DNA of 62,032 nucleotides from Roseomonas acroporae (GTDB lineage Bacteria > Pseudomonadota > Alphaproteobacteria > Acetobacterales > Acetobacteraceae), in contig NZ_JALPRX010000091.1 of the NCBI RefSeq assembly GCF_023223525.1, positions 1-62,032 of the forward strand. Direction: 5' to 3'. Of this stretch, positions 50,185 to 58,470 are shown one piece after another. The notes beneath the pieces were generated by a model, which was not told where the DNA came from, searched no databases, and saw only the letters and a program-made list of their open reading frames with translations. The translations under genes and the position numbers were made by a program. How positions within the stretch are numbered: position 1 is the first letter of the stretch; each line of letters opens with the position of its first letter.

Positions 50185-50724
50185 CTATTCCGGCACGATC
50201 CCGTCGGGCCGGGCGTTGTCCCAGACCATCACGGCGCCGATCTTGCCGATGTAGTAGTCGGTGCCGGGCCTGTCCTTGCGGTTGCCGTGGATGAAGTCGT
50301 CGGCGAAGCGGGTGGCGACGGTCGCCTCCTTCACCCCTTCCCACCAGGGATCGATGTAGCGGACCTGCTCGCGGCTGGCGCCGGTCACCACGATGTTGTG
50401 CGGGTAGTCCTCCCACTTGCCGGCCACCCAGACCGGGCTGGCGGTGCAGAAGGAGGCGAAGCTCGCGGCGCTCCAGGAGCCGCCGGAGCCCCAGGCCTTC
50501 ATGCCGAGCGCCCTGGCGGCCTTCATGTAGTCGCGGGTCTTGAGGCCCGTCTTGCAGGCATCGTCCCAGAGGATGCCGGCCCCCTCCAGCGCGGGCCGGA
50601 TGCCGGCGGGGTCGCGGTCCTTCCAGGCGAACATCATGCGGAAGCAGGTGAGCCAGCAGGTGGTGGCCGTGTCCTGCGGCAGCGGCTTCATGTTCTTCAT
50701 GGGCACGCTGACCATCGGGCTCAT
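50185..50724 (-). CDS. Papain-like cysteine protease (C70/AvrRpt2-like), 179 aa
   Basis: A short single-domain protein with the papain-like arrangement. Gln and Cys are in PLPQDTATTCWLTCFRMMFA (near residues 17-25), His in YPHNIVVTGASREQ (about 109) and Asp in VRYIDPWWEGVKEATVATRF (about 125). The TCWLTCFRMM helix start and the HNIVVTG strand resemble the peptidase family C70 fold used by AvrRpt2-type effectors and related bacterial proteins. No signal peptide is visible. The gene is convergent with ispB and has no neighbour that looks like an inhibitor or secretion partner. It could be a housekeeping or an interbacterial/host-directed protease, and nothing here decides which. Starts at 50724, 50715 or 50700 are possible. 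Confidence 0.72.
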   Translation of the reverse strand: MSPMVSVPMKNMKPLPQDTATTCWLTCFRMMFAWKDRDPAGIRPALEGAGILWDDACKTGLKTRDYMKAARALGMKAWGSGGSWSAASFASFCTASPVWVAGKWEDYPHNIVVTGASREQVRYIDPWWEGVKEATVATRFADDFIHGNRKDRPGTDYYIGKIGAVMVWDNARPDGIVPE

Positions 50725-50925
50725 GGGGGCCGCCTCGCCGCTCGGAAGGATGAGGCAGCGTAGCAGGACCGGCGCCAGCGCGTGTTTCGGGGCTGGCGGG
50801 CCGTGTTTCCGCCAGGCGCCGGCGGCGGGGCGCGCCTGAAACGGGGTTTCCGGGGGACTTCGCCTTCCCCCGGCGGGGGATCCGGGGCGCAGCCCCGGAC
50901 GGGTCGGCGGGCGCAGCCCCGGGTG

Positions 50926-52335
50926 TCAGACCGCCGCGATGCCCTCGCGCCGGATCTCGACGGCGAGGGCGTCGAGCGCGCGGCCGAAGCGGTCCAGCAT
51001 CTCGTCCACCTCGGCCTCGGTGATGACCAGCGGCGGCGAGAAGCCGATGGAGTCGCCCGGCATGGCGCGCAGGATCACGCCGTTCTGCTCGCCGAGCGCC
51101 ATCAGGCGGGCGCCGAGCTTGCGGGCGGGATCGAAATTGCGCCTTGCCGCCTTGTCCTCGACCAGCTCGACGCCGGCGATCAGGCCGGTGCCGCGCACCT
51201 CGCCGACCAGCGGGTGTTCGGCGAAGCGCTCGCGCAGGCCGGCCTGCATGTGGGCGCCGACCGTGGCCGCGTGCTCGACGAGGTTCATCTCGTCGTAGAT
51301 CCGCAGCGTCTCGATGGCGACGGCGGCGGAGACAGGGTGGCCGGAATAGGTGAAGCCGTGGCCGAAGGTGCCGACCTGGCTGCTGCCCTCGGCGAGGCCC
51401 TGGAACACCCGGTCGTTCACCATCACCGCCGAGATCGGCAGGAAGGAGGCGGAGAGGGCCTTGGCGCAGGTGAGGATGTCGGGCTGGATGCCGTAGGTCT
51501 GGCTGCCCCAGTAGTTGCCGGTGCGGCCGAAGCCGCAGATCACCTCGTCGGCGACCAGCAGCACGTCGTACTTCCGCAGCACCGCCTGGATCTTCTCGAA
51601 GTAGGTGGCGGGCGGCAGGATGACGCCGCCGGCGCCCATGATGGGTTCCGCGAACATGGCGGCGACCGTCTCCGGGTCCTCGCGCAGGATCAGCGCCTCC
51701 AGCTCCTCGGCGCAGCGTGTGGCGAAATCCTCCTCGGACTCGCCGGGCTCGGCGCCGTGGTAGTGGTGCGGCGTCATGGTGTGCAGCACGCCGGCGATGG
51801 GCAGGTCGAACAGGCGGTGGTTGTTGGGCAGGCCGGTGAGCGAGGCGGCGGCGACGGTGACGCCGTGATAGCCCTTCAGCCGCGCGATGATCTTCTTCTT
51901 GCGCGGCCGGCCGACGGCGTTGTTGTAGTACCAGACCATCTTGACCGCGCTGTCGTTCGCCTCCGAGCCGGAATTGGCGAAGAACACCTTGCTCATCGGC
52001 GCGCCGTCCACGGAGGGGGGCGCGCGTTCGAGCAGCATCTCGGACAGGTCGATCAGCGGCTCGTACGACTTGGCGGTGAAGGCGTGGTAGAAGGGCAGCC
52101 TGCGCATCTGCGCCGTCGCCGCCTCGACCAGCCGCTCGTTGCTGAAGCCGAGGGCCGCGCACCAGAGGCCGGCGACGCTCTCGATGTAGTCCTTTCCCTG
52201 GTCGTCCCAGACGCGGACGCCCTCGCCGCGCGCGATCACCACCGGGCCCTTGGTCAGGTGCGACTTCAGCTCGGTGTAGGGATGCAGCACGCTGGCGACG
52301 TCGCGGGCGGCGGTCGAGTTGCGCGGCGGGTTCAT
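50926..52335 (-). CDS. Class III PLP aminotransferase (omega-amino-acid type), 469 aa
   Basis: Transfers an amino group between an omega-amino acid or amine and pyruvate or another oxo acid. Fold-type I class III features are YIESVAGLWCAALGFSNERL, VFFANSGSEANDSAVKMVWY (cofactor phosphate loop), IARLKGYHGVTVAAASLTGL, the Asp of LLVADEVICGFGRTGNYWGS and the Schiff-base Lys in ILTCAKALSASFLPISAVMV (about residue 292). TFGHGFTYSGHPVSAAVAIE follows. The closest familiar groups are beta-alanine-pyruvate or putrescine-pyruvate transaminases. The ATG at 52335 has AGGAG seven bases upstream. It is transcribed toward the protease gene. Confidence 0.93.
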   Translation of the reverse strand: MNPPRNSTAARDVASVLHPYTELKSHLTKGPVVIARGEGVRVWDDQGKDYIESVAGLWCAALGFSNERLVEAATAQMRRLPFYHAFTAKSYEPLIDLSEMLLERAPPSVDGAPMSKVFFANSGSEANDSAVKMVWYYNNAVGRPRKKKIIARLKGYHGVTVAAASLTGLPNNHRLFDLPIAGVLHTMTPHHYHGAEPGESEEDFATRCAEELEALILREDPETVAAMFAEPIMGAGGVILPPATYFEKIQAVLRKYDVLLVADEVICGFGRTGNYWGSQTYGIQPDILTCAKALSASFLPISAVMVNDRVFQGLAEGSSQVGTFGHGFTYSGHPVSAAVAIETLRIYDEMNLVEHAATVGAHMQAGLRERFAEHPLVGEVRGTGLIAGVELVEDKAARRNFDPARKLGARLMALGEQNGVILRAMPGDSIGFSPPLVITEAEVDEMLDRFGRALDALAVEIRREGIAAV

Positions 52336-52530
52336 GAGGGTCTCCTGGAAGCCCGAGGCCGGCGATCCTAGAGCAGAAAAGTGATCGGCGGAACGGCCGC
52401 CATTTCGAATGTATCGGAAAAACAATGGGTTGTGTGCTGTCTCGGGCGCGTGGCCGCATGGCGACTCCGGTGTGCCGGACCGGCCGGCGGGTCACCGGCG
52501 GCATGGACCGCGGGGCGCTCCGCATGGATC

Positions 52531-53136
52531 ATGCGCGCCGGCAACTCGGACCGGAGCAATTCCTTGCGGCGTCCCCTTCTACTCGGCCTCGCCTCCGCCT
52601 TCCTCGGCACGGTGCCGCTGGTTGCCCGGGCAACCATGTTCGACGGCATGACCCTGCCCGACGAGCTGCCGGTCGCCGGTCGCCGGCTGCTGCTGAACGG
52701 CATGGCGACGCGGACCTACTCGATCCTGCGCATACGTATCTACACGGTCGGCCTCTACCTGGAGCGCCGCTCCGGCGACGCGGACGCGATCATGGGATCG
52801 AACCAGGTCAAGCTGTTCCGCTTCTTCTTCGCGCACGAGGTGGAGGCCGACCGGGCGCGGCAGTCCTGGCGGCAGGGAATCGACCGGAACTGCCCCGCGC
52901 CCTGCCGGCTGCCGCCGGAGCTGGTGGCGCGCTTCCTCGCCGCGGTCCCCACCGTGCAGAACGGCGATGTCGGGGACCTGCTGTTCACCGGGCAGGGCGT
53001 GACCTTCGGGCTGAACGGGCGCAGCCTGGGCCACACCGACGACGCCGACTTCGCACGGGTGATCCTCTCGACCTTCCTCGGGCCCTATCCGACCTCGCCG
53101 GAGCTGAAGCCCGGCCTGCTCGGGCATGGGCGCTGA
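52531..53136 (+). CDS. Exported chalcone-isomerase-like protein, 201 aa
   Basis: A signal peptide (about SLRRPLLLGLASAFLGTVPL to VARA) precedes a domain of the bacterial chalcone-isomerase-like type. MTLPDELPVAGRRLLLNGMA is the typical opening, then ILRIRIYTVGLYLERRSGDA, VKLFRFFFAHEVEADRARQS and GQGVTFGLNGRSLGHTDDAD, ending FARVILSTFLGPYPTSPELK. Bacterial members are periplasmic and their function is unsettled; catalytic chalcone isomerase activity is not implied. The frame opens at 52381, but I use the ATG at 52531, nearest to the signal peptide. The ribosome site is weak. It is divergent from the aminotransferase. Confidence 0.82.
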   Translation: MRAGNSDRSNSLRRPLLLGLASAFLGTVPLVARATMFDGMTLPDELPVAGRRLLLNGMATRTYSILRIRIYTVGLYLERRSGDADAIMGSNQVKLFRFFFAHEVEADRARQSWRQGIDRNCPAPCRLPPELVARFLAAVPTVQNGDVGDLLFTGQGVTFGLNGRSLGHTDDADFARVILSTFLGPYPTSPELKPGLLGHGR

Positions 53137-53977
53137 GCGGCCCGCCCGGCATCGCGCCGGGCGCCGCGGTCGCCATGCCGCACCGGGCGCCGCCGCGTCC
53201 GGCCCGGCGGGGGCCGCCGGCGGGCGGGGGCCGAGGTGCGATGCCCCCCCCGTGCCCCGGACCCGGCCTTGCGGCACCCCGGATGGCGGAGGAGCGTCAG
53301 CCGGGTCCTACCACCGGTGGCCCAGCGTGCCAGGCACGAGGCGCCGGGCGCTGTCGTAGCACTGTCTCGGAATCGGTGTAGGCGTAGGAGGCGATCAGGT
53401 TCGGCCCGTCGGTCAGCGCGGCCACGGCCTCACCTCGACGCCGCGCACCCGCACCTCGCCGGTCTGCACCTGGAACAGCGTGTTGTCCGGGTCCGTGGTC
53501 GGCACGTTCTGCTGCCGCCGCGGCGATGGCGTCCGGTCGGGGATCCGAACACTTCTCCCGCGCCGTCGGGCGTCGCGGCTGTGGACTGCCCGTGGAACGG
53601 GGCGGCGCCGCGCCCCGGAGACCCGGCACGGAGGGGTGGCGGGAACGGCATCCGCCTTGCGGCCGCCCGCCGCTCCGGGCCGATGGCGGCGATCGGGATG
53701 GTCCCGGCCGGCCTTCGGGACGTTCATCCGCGTGGCCGCGCCCGGGCTGGAGACGATCCGTCGCCGCCATGTCCCGCCGACGCGGCGGTTGTGGAGTCGG
53801 GCGCCTGCCGGCAAGCTCTCGCCGGGCAATGAGGCGGCCAGGGCGGAACTCGGGGGTGGCACGCCCGGAGATGTGAATCCGTTCCGGAAGCCGATCATGG
53901 CGAGCCGCAGGCCCGACCGGATCGTGGCCGCCATGGGCGGGGATGACGGGATTGGCACGACAGGAGGAACGCCACCG
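53137..53977. other. 841-bp gap holding a receptor remnant
   Basis: Apart from the TonB-receptor fragment on the minus strand (53340-53540) I see no gene. ORFs over 53,540-53,970 on both strands are Arg/Pro/Gly-rich shadows. AGGAGG at about 53961-53966 is the ribosome site of the molybdoenzyme gene. The gap looks like a scar from a deleted receptor gene. Confidence 0.5.
53340..53540 (-). pseudogene. Remnant of a TonB-dependent siderophore receptor
   Basis: On the minus strand one frame reads RRQQNVPTTDPDNTLFQVQT then GEVRVRGVE and stops. A second frame, offset by a frameshift at about 53425-53430, continues AVAALTDGPNLIASYAYTDSE. Joined, these match the conserved stretch near the C-terminal barrel of siderophore receptors (QNVxTxDPxN...QTGExRxRGVExE...LxLxASYAYTDAE). 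Only about 55 recognisable residues remain, with a frameshift and no start, plug, TonB box or C-terminal strand. It is therefore a decayed gene fragment. Confidence 0.75.
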
Positions 53978-56284
53978 ATGATCGAGACCAGGCCGCATTC
54001 GGCCCATTGGGGTGCCTTCGACGCGGTGGTGGAGGATGGCCGCCTGATCGGGGTGCGACCGTTCTCGCGCGACCCGGTGCCGGGCGACCTGATCGGCGCC
54101 ATGCCGGCGGTGGTGCACGCCCCCTCGCGCATCGACCGACCATACGTGCGCAAGGGCTGGCTGGAGGGCGGGCGGCGCGGCAGCGCGCGGGGCGGCGACG
54201 CGTTCGTGCCGGTCTCCTGGGATAGCGCCGTGCGGCTGGTGGCCGAGGAGACGGCGCGGGTACGGGCCGAGCACGGCGACCGGGCGATCCTCGGCGGCTC
54301 CTACGGCTGGTCCTCGGCGGGGCGGTTCCATCATGCGCGCTCGCAGCTGCACCGCTTCCTGGGGCTGGGCGGCGGGTTCACCGGACAGGTGACGAACTAC
54401 TCCTACGGCGCCGGCATGACGCTGCTGCCGCACCTCGTCGGCACCAACGACCCGGTGCAGGGGCCGGTGACGGACTGGACCAGCATCGCGAAGCATACGC
54501 GGCTGATGCTCTGCCTCGGCGGGCTGCCGCTGAAGAACGGGCTGGTGACGGCGGGCGGCTCCGGCGCGCACGAGTACGTCCCGCTGATGCGGCGCGCCGT
54601 GGCGGCGGGGGTGCGGTTCGTCAACGTCTCGCCCTTCCGCGGCGACTGCGACGCGATGCTGGAGGCGGAGTGGATCCCGATCCGCCCCAACACGGACTGC
54701 GCGCTGCTGCTGGGCATGGCGCACGCCATCGTGCAGGCGGGGTGGGAGGACAGGAGCTTCCTCGCCACCCGCGCCGTGGGCTGGGAGCGGCTGCGCGCCT
54801 ACCTGCTGGGCGAGGGCGACGGGATCGCCAAGACGCCGGAATGGGCGGCGGCGATCACCGGGGTGCCGGCCGAGACGATAAGGCGCCTGGCGCTGGAGGC
54901 GGCGAGCGTGCCGACCATGCTGACCGCCACCTGGTCCGTGCAGCGGGCCGAGCATGGCGAGCAGCCCTGGTGGATGCTGGTGGCGCTGGCGGCCATGCTG
55001 GGCGGCATCGGCAGGCCGGGGCAGGGCTTCGGCTTCGGCTACGGCAGCATCAACGGCATGGGCACGCCGCGGCAGGAGCTGCCCTCGGTCTCGCTGCCCG
55101 GCACGCGCAACCCGGCCAACCTGTTCATCCCCGTGGCGCGGGTGACGGAGCTGCTGGAGCGGCCGGGCGAGGTGCTGCAGTACAACGGCCGCGACATCGT
55201 GCTGCCCGACATCCGCATGATCTGGTGGGCGGGCGGCAACCCGTTCCACCACCACCAGGACCTGAACCGGCTGCTGCGCGGCTGGAACCGGGCCGACACG
55301 GTGGTGGTGCAGGAGCCTTGGTGGACCGCCGTGGCGCGGCACGCCGACATCGTGCTGCCGGCGACGACGACGCTGGAGCGCAACGACATCGCCTCCTCCT
55401 CGCGCGACCGCTTCGTGCGGGCCATGCACAAGGCGATCCCGGCGCAGGGGCAGGCGCGCGACGACCATGCCATGCTGGCCGACATCGCCGACGCGCTGGG
55501 CTTCCGCGACCGCTTCACCGAGCAGCGCGACGAGGGGGCGTGGCTGCGGCACCTGTACGGGAAGTGGCGGCATGCCTGCGCCGGGCTGGGCGTCGAGGTG
55601 CCGGACTTCGACGAATTCTGGGCGCGCGGCCACATCGAGTTCCCGGCGCCGGAGGGGAAGGACTTCGTGCTGTTCGAGGATTTCGCGCGCGACCCCGAGG
55701 CGAACCCGCTGAACACGCCCTCCGGCAAGGTGGAGATCTTCAGCGAAACGGTGGCGGGCTTCGGCTATGCCGAGACGCCCGGCCATCCGGTGTGGCACGA
55801 GCCGCGCGAGTATCTCGGCAGCCCGCTGGCGGCGAAATTCCCGCTGCACCTGCTCTCCTACCAGCCGGCGACACGCCTGCACGGGCAGCTCGACCCCGGG
55901 CCCGTGGCGGCGGCGAGCAAGATCGCGGGGCGGGAGCCGATCCTGATGCACCCGGACGACGCGGCGGCGCGCGGGCTGGCCGAGGGCGAGGTGGTACGCA
56001 TCTTCAACGACCGCGGCGCCTGCCTCGGGGGGCTGCGGGTGAGCGAGGCGATCCGGCCAGGCGTGGTGGCGATGGCGACGGGGGCGTGGTTCGACCCCGA
56101 GGTGCCGGGGAGCACGGACAGCGCCTGCGTGCACGGCAACCCGAACGTGCTGACCCAGGATGTGGGCACGTCGCGGCTGGGGCAGGGATGCTCGGCGCAG
56201 TCCTGCCTCGTGGAGATCGAGCGGTGGCGGGGGGCGCTGCCGCCGGTGCGGGTGCACGCGCCGCCGGCGGTGGTGGCGGCGTAG
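53978..56284 (+). CDS. Molybdopterin oxidoreductase, BisC/TorZ-like, 768 aa
   Basis: A DMSO-reductase-family enzyme with a bis-MGD molybdenum cofactor. The presumed Mo-ligand Ser lies in ILGGSYGWSSAGRFHHARSQ (about residue 110). Family stretches follow: VTNYSYGAGMTLLPHLVGTN, IPIRPNTDCALLLGMAHAIV, WWAGGNPFHHHQDLNRLLRG, IVLPATTTLERNDIASSSRD, and the C-terminal cofactor-cap domain starting LHLLSYQPATRLHGQLDPGP. There is no N-terminal Fe-S cysteine motif and no Tat signal, as in cytoplasmic biotin sulfoxide/methionine sulfoxide reductases (BisC). TMAO reductases are the exported relatives. AGGAGG precedes the ATG at 53978. No dedicated cytochrome or chaperone gene is adjacent. Confidence 0.93.
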   Translation: MIETRPHSAHWGAFDAVVEDGRLIGVRPFSRDPVPGDLIGAMPAVVHAPSRIDRPYVRKGWLEGGRRGSARGGDAFVPVSWDSAVRLVAEETARVRAEHGDRAILGGSYGWSSAGRFHHARSQLHRFLGLGGGFTGQVTNYSYGAGMTLLPHLVGTNDPVQGPVTDWTSIAKHTRLMLCLGGLPLKNGLVTAGGSGAHEYVPLMRRAVAAGVRFVNVSPFRGDCDAMLEAEWIPIRPNTDCALLLGMAHAIVQAGWEDRSFLATRAVGWERLRAYLLGEGDGIAKTPEWAAAITGVPAETIRRLALEAASVPTMLTATWSVQRAEHGEQPWWMLVALAAMLGGIGRPGQGFGFGYGSINGMGTPRQELPSVSLPGTRNPANLFIPVARVTELLERPGEVLQYNGRDIVLPDIRMIWWAGGNPFHHHQDLNRLLRGWNRADTVVVQEPWWTAVARHADIVLPATTTLERNDIASSSRDRFVRAMHKAIPAQGQARDDHAMLADIADALGFRDRFTEQRDEGAWLRHLYGKWRHACAGLGVEVPDFDEFWARGHIEFPAPEGKDFVLFEDFARDPEANPLNTPSGKVEIFSETVAGFGYAETPGHPVWHEPREYLGSPLAAKFPLHLLSYQPATRLHGQLDPGPVAAASKIAGREPILMHPDDAAARGLAEGEVVRIFNDRGACLGGLRVSEAIRPGVVAMATGAWFDPEVPGSTDSACVHGNPNVLTQDVGTSRLGQGCSAQSCLVEIERWRGALPPVRVHAPPAVVAA

Positions 56285-56378
56285 GCGGGCGGGGCAGCGC
56301 CGGGGAGCGGGGGCCTGGGCCGACGCGCCCCGGGGGTGGCCCCGCGCGGGACCGCGCGAGGGGCGGGCGCCGGCGCCG

Positions 56379-57344
56379 CTACGCCACCCGGTCCGGCGCC
56401 GCCGCGCCGCGCAGCAGCACCGCGTCGAGGTTGTCGAGCGCCCGGAAGCCCATCGCGTCCCGCGTCTCCACCGTCGCGCTGCCGAGATGCGGCAGCAGCG
56501 CCACGTTCTCCAGCGCGAGGTAGCCCGGGTTCACTTTGGGCTCGCCATCGTACACGTCGAGCCCGGCGGCGAAGAGGTGCCCCGAGCGCAGCGCCGCGAT
56601 CAGCGCCGCGTCGTCCACCGTGGTGCCGCGCCCGGTGTTCACCACGATCGCCCCCTTCGGCAGCAGCGCGATGCGTTCCGCGTTCAGCCAGTGCCGCGTC
56701 GCAGCACCACCGGGGATGTGCAGCGAGAGCACCTGGGCGGCGCGCAGCAGGCTCTCGTCGCTGTCGTGATAGATCGCGCCCTCCTCCAGCGCCGGGTCGA
56801 GGCGGGAGCGGTTGCGGTAGTGGATCTCCATGCCGAAGCCGCGCGCCATCCGTGCCAGCGCCCGGCCGATCCGCCCCATGCCGAGGATGCCGAGTCGCTT
56901 GCCCTCCAGCGTCACGCCCATGAGCTGGGTCGGCGTCCAGCCGTGCCACTGCCCGGCGCGCACCAGCCGTTCCGCCTCGCCGCCGCGGCGCGCCGCCATC
57001 AGGATCAGCAGCATGCCGATCTCGGCGGTCGCGACGCTCAGCACGTCCGGCGTGTTGGCGACGACGATGCCGCGCGCCTTCGCCGCCGCGAGGTCGATGT
57101 GGTCGGTGCCGACGCTGAAGGTGGCGATGCAGCGCACGCTCGCCGGCAGCGCGCCGAGCGTCGCCGCGTCCATCCGGCAGCCGGCGGCGACCAGCAGCCC
57201 GTCGCAGCCCGCGGCGTGGCGCACGATCTCCTCGCCGGACCAGATCATGTCGTCCGGGTTGAGACGCGCCTCGTAGTCGCGCGCCGCGCGCGCCTCGACA
57301 GCGGCCGGCAGGTGGCGGGTGACGAGCAGGGTCGGCTTGCCCAT
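56379..57344 (-). CDS. D-2-hydroxyacid dehydrogenase (GhrB-like), 321 aa
   Basis: An NAD(P)H-dependent reductase for glyoxylate, hydroxypyruvate or similar 2-oxo acids. It shows VRCIATFSVGTDHIDLAAAK, the cofactor loop LGILGMGRIGRALARMARGF, the substrate Arg in GAIVVNTGRGTTVDDAALIA, LDVYDGEPKVNPGYLALENV with the Glu, and the His in LLPHLGSATVETRDAMGFRA, the full catalytic set. After the Rossmann loop the sequence RNRSRLDP suggests NADPH preference (Arg-rich), as in GhrB. GGAG stands nine bases before the ATG at 57344. It is convergent with the molybdoenzyme and divergent from the SDR gene. Confidence 0.92.
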   Translation of the reverse strand: MGKPTLLVTRHLPAAVEARAARDYEARLNPDDMIWSGEEIVRHAAGCDGLLVAAGCRMDAATLGALPASVRCIATFSVGTDHIDLAAAKARGIVVANTPDVLSVATAEIGMLLILMAARRGGEAERLVRAGQWHGWTPTQLMGVTLEGKRLGILGMGRIGRALARMARGFGMEIHYRNRSRLDPALEEGAIYHDSDESLLRAAQVLSLHIPGGAATRHWLNAERIALLPKGAIVVNTGRGTTVDDAALIAALRSGHLFAAGLDVYDGEPKVNPGYLALENVALLPHLGSATVETRDAMGFRALDNLDAVLLRGAAAPDRVA

Positions 57345-57674
57345 GGCGTTTCGCTCCGTGGCCGGGCCGCACGGCGCGGCGGCGTGTTCTTCCGGCAGAT
57401 ACCGCGCCGGCCGCGATCCCGCCAGCGAGGGGCCGGCGGGCGCGGCGCCCCCGGCGCCGCCGCCAGACCGGCGGGCCTCGCCGCCGGGCGGCAGCGTCGG
57501 ACCGGTTCCGCCGCAGGGACCCATCCGGCCCGGGGCACCTGCCGGCGGCGGCGCCCCACGATCGGGCCGCCGGAGCGGCGCGCCCCGGGCCAGGGAGGCG
57601 CTTGCCAGCCGGTCGGGCAGGAGGCAGGGTCCCGGCCACACAGCCAGCCACGCACGAAGGATGGGGTTGCACCG
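57345..57674. other. 330-bp divergent intergenic region
   Basis: It separates the hydroxyacid dehydrogenase (minus) from the SDR (plus) and must carry both promoters. It is extremely GC-rich. I see no credible ORF, no strong palindrome and no clear -35/-10 pair. Confidence 0.35.
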
Positions 57675-58466
57675 ATGGATCTCGGGTTGAAGGGGCGTCG
57701 CGCCCTGGTCATGGGCGGTACCAAGGGCCTCGGCCGCTCGATCGCCGACGCGCTGGCCGGCGAGGGCGCCGCGCTCGTCATCAGCGGCCGCGACCAGAGC
57801 TCGCTGGACAAGGCCGCCGCCGAGCTGAAGGCCGCCGGCGCCGCCGCCGCCTACGGCGTGCCCGCCGACATCAGCAGCGCCGAGCAGATCGAGGCGCTGG
57901 CCGACAAGGCGGTCGAGCTGCTGGGCGGCGTCGACATCCTGGTCATCAACCATGGCGGCCCGCCGCCGGGCACCGCGCTCGATATCAGGATCCCGGACCT
58001 GGAGGCGTGGTTCCCGCGCATCGTGGTCAACCCGATCCGCATCGCCCACAAGCTGCTGCCGGCCATGCAGGCGCAGAAGTGGGGCCGGATCATCGTGGTG
58101 GGCTCGACCGGCATGCTGCAGCCCATCCCCGGCATCGCCCTCTCCAACATCCTGCGCGCCGGCATGGTGGGCTGGATGAAGACCATCTCCGGCCAGGTGG
58201 CCAAGGACGGGGTGACGGTGAACATCCTCGCCCCGGGCACGATCCGCACCGACCGCACCAAGGAGACGATCGGCGGCGCCGCGAAGCGCCAGGGCATCTC
58301 CATGGAGGAGGCCGAGGCGGCCAGCACGAAGGAGATCCCGGCCGGGCGCCTGGGCGACCCCAAGGAGTACGGCCCGATGGGCGCCTTCCTGGCCGGCGAC
58401 ACCGGCGCCTACATCACCGGCTGCATCGTCCGCGTCGATGGCGGGCGCGTGAAGGGGATGCTCTGA
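57675..58466 (+). CDS. SDR-family protein lacking the YxxxK motif, 263 aa
   Basis: A short-chain dehydrogenase/reductase fold. The cofactor loop is RALVMGGTKGLGRSIADALA, the N-x-G region reads LVINHGGPPPGTALDI, the active-site strand IIVVGSTGMLQPIPG, and the C-terminal VNILAPGTIRTDRTKETIGG with ITGCIVRVDGG. The active-site Ser (GST) is kept, but 13 residues later, where Tyr of YxxxK should be, the sequence is ALSNILRAG, giving S-N-I-L-R. Both the catalytic Tyr and Lys are replaced, so normal SDR chemistry is doubtful. It may belong to a divergent SDR subgroup with another function. The start ATG at 57675 begins MDLGLKGRRALVMGG. It is followed after 4 bases by the ureidohydrolase gene, so the two form an operon. 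Confidence 0.9.
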   Translation: MDLGLKGRRALVMGGTKGLGRSIADALAGEGAALVISGRDQSSLDKAAAELKAAGAAAAYGVPADISSAEQIEALADKAVELLGGVDILVINHGGPPPGTALDIRIPDLEAWFPRIVVNPIRIAHKLLPAMQAQKWGRIIVVGSTGMLQPIPGIALSNILRAGMVGWMKTISGQVAKDGVTVNILAPGTIRTDRTKETIGGAAKRQGISMEEAEAASTKEIPAGRLGDPKEYGPMGAFLAGDTGAYITGCIVRVDGGRVKGML

Positions 58467-58470
58467 CACC

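Noticed and set aside
53413-54153. 246-codon minus-strand ORF over the BisC start
   Set aside because: Only its last 30 codons make sense, as part of the TonB-receptor remnant. The rest is the antisense of the molybdoenzyme start and intergenic DNA.
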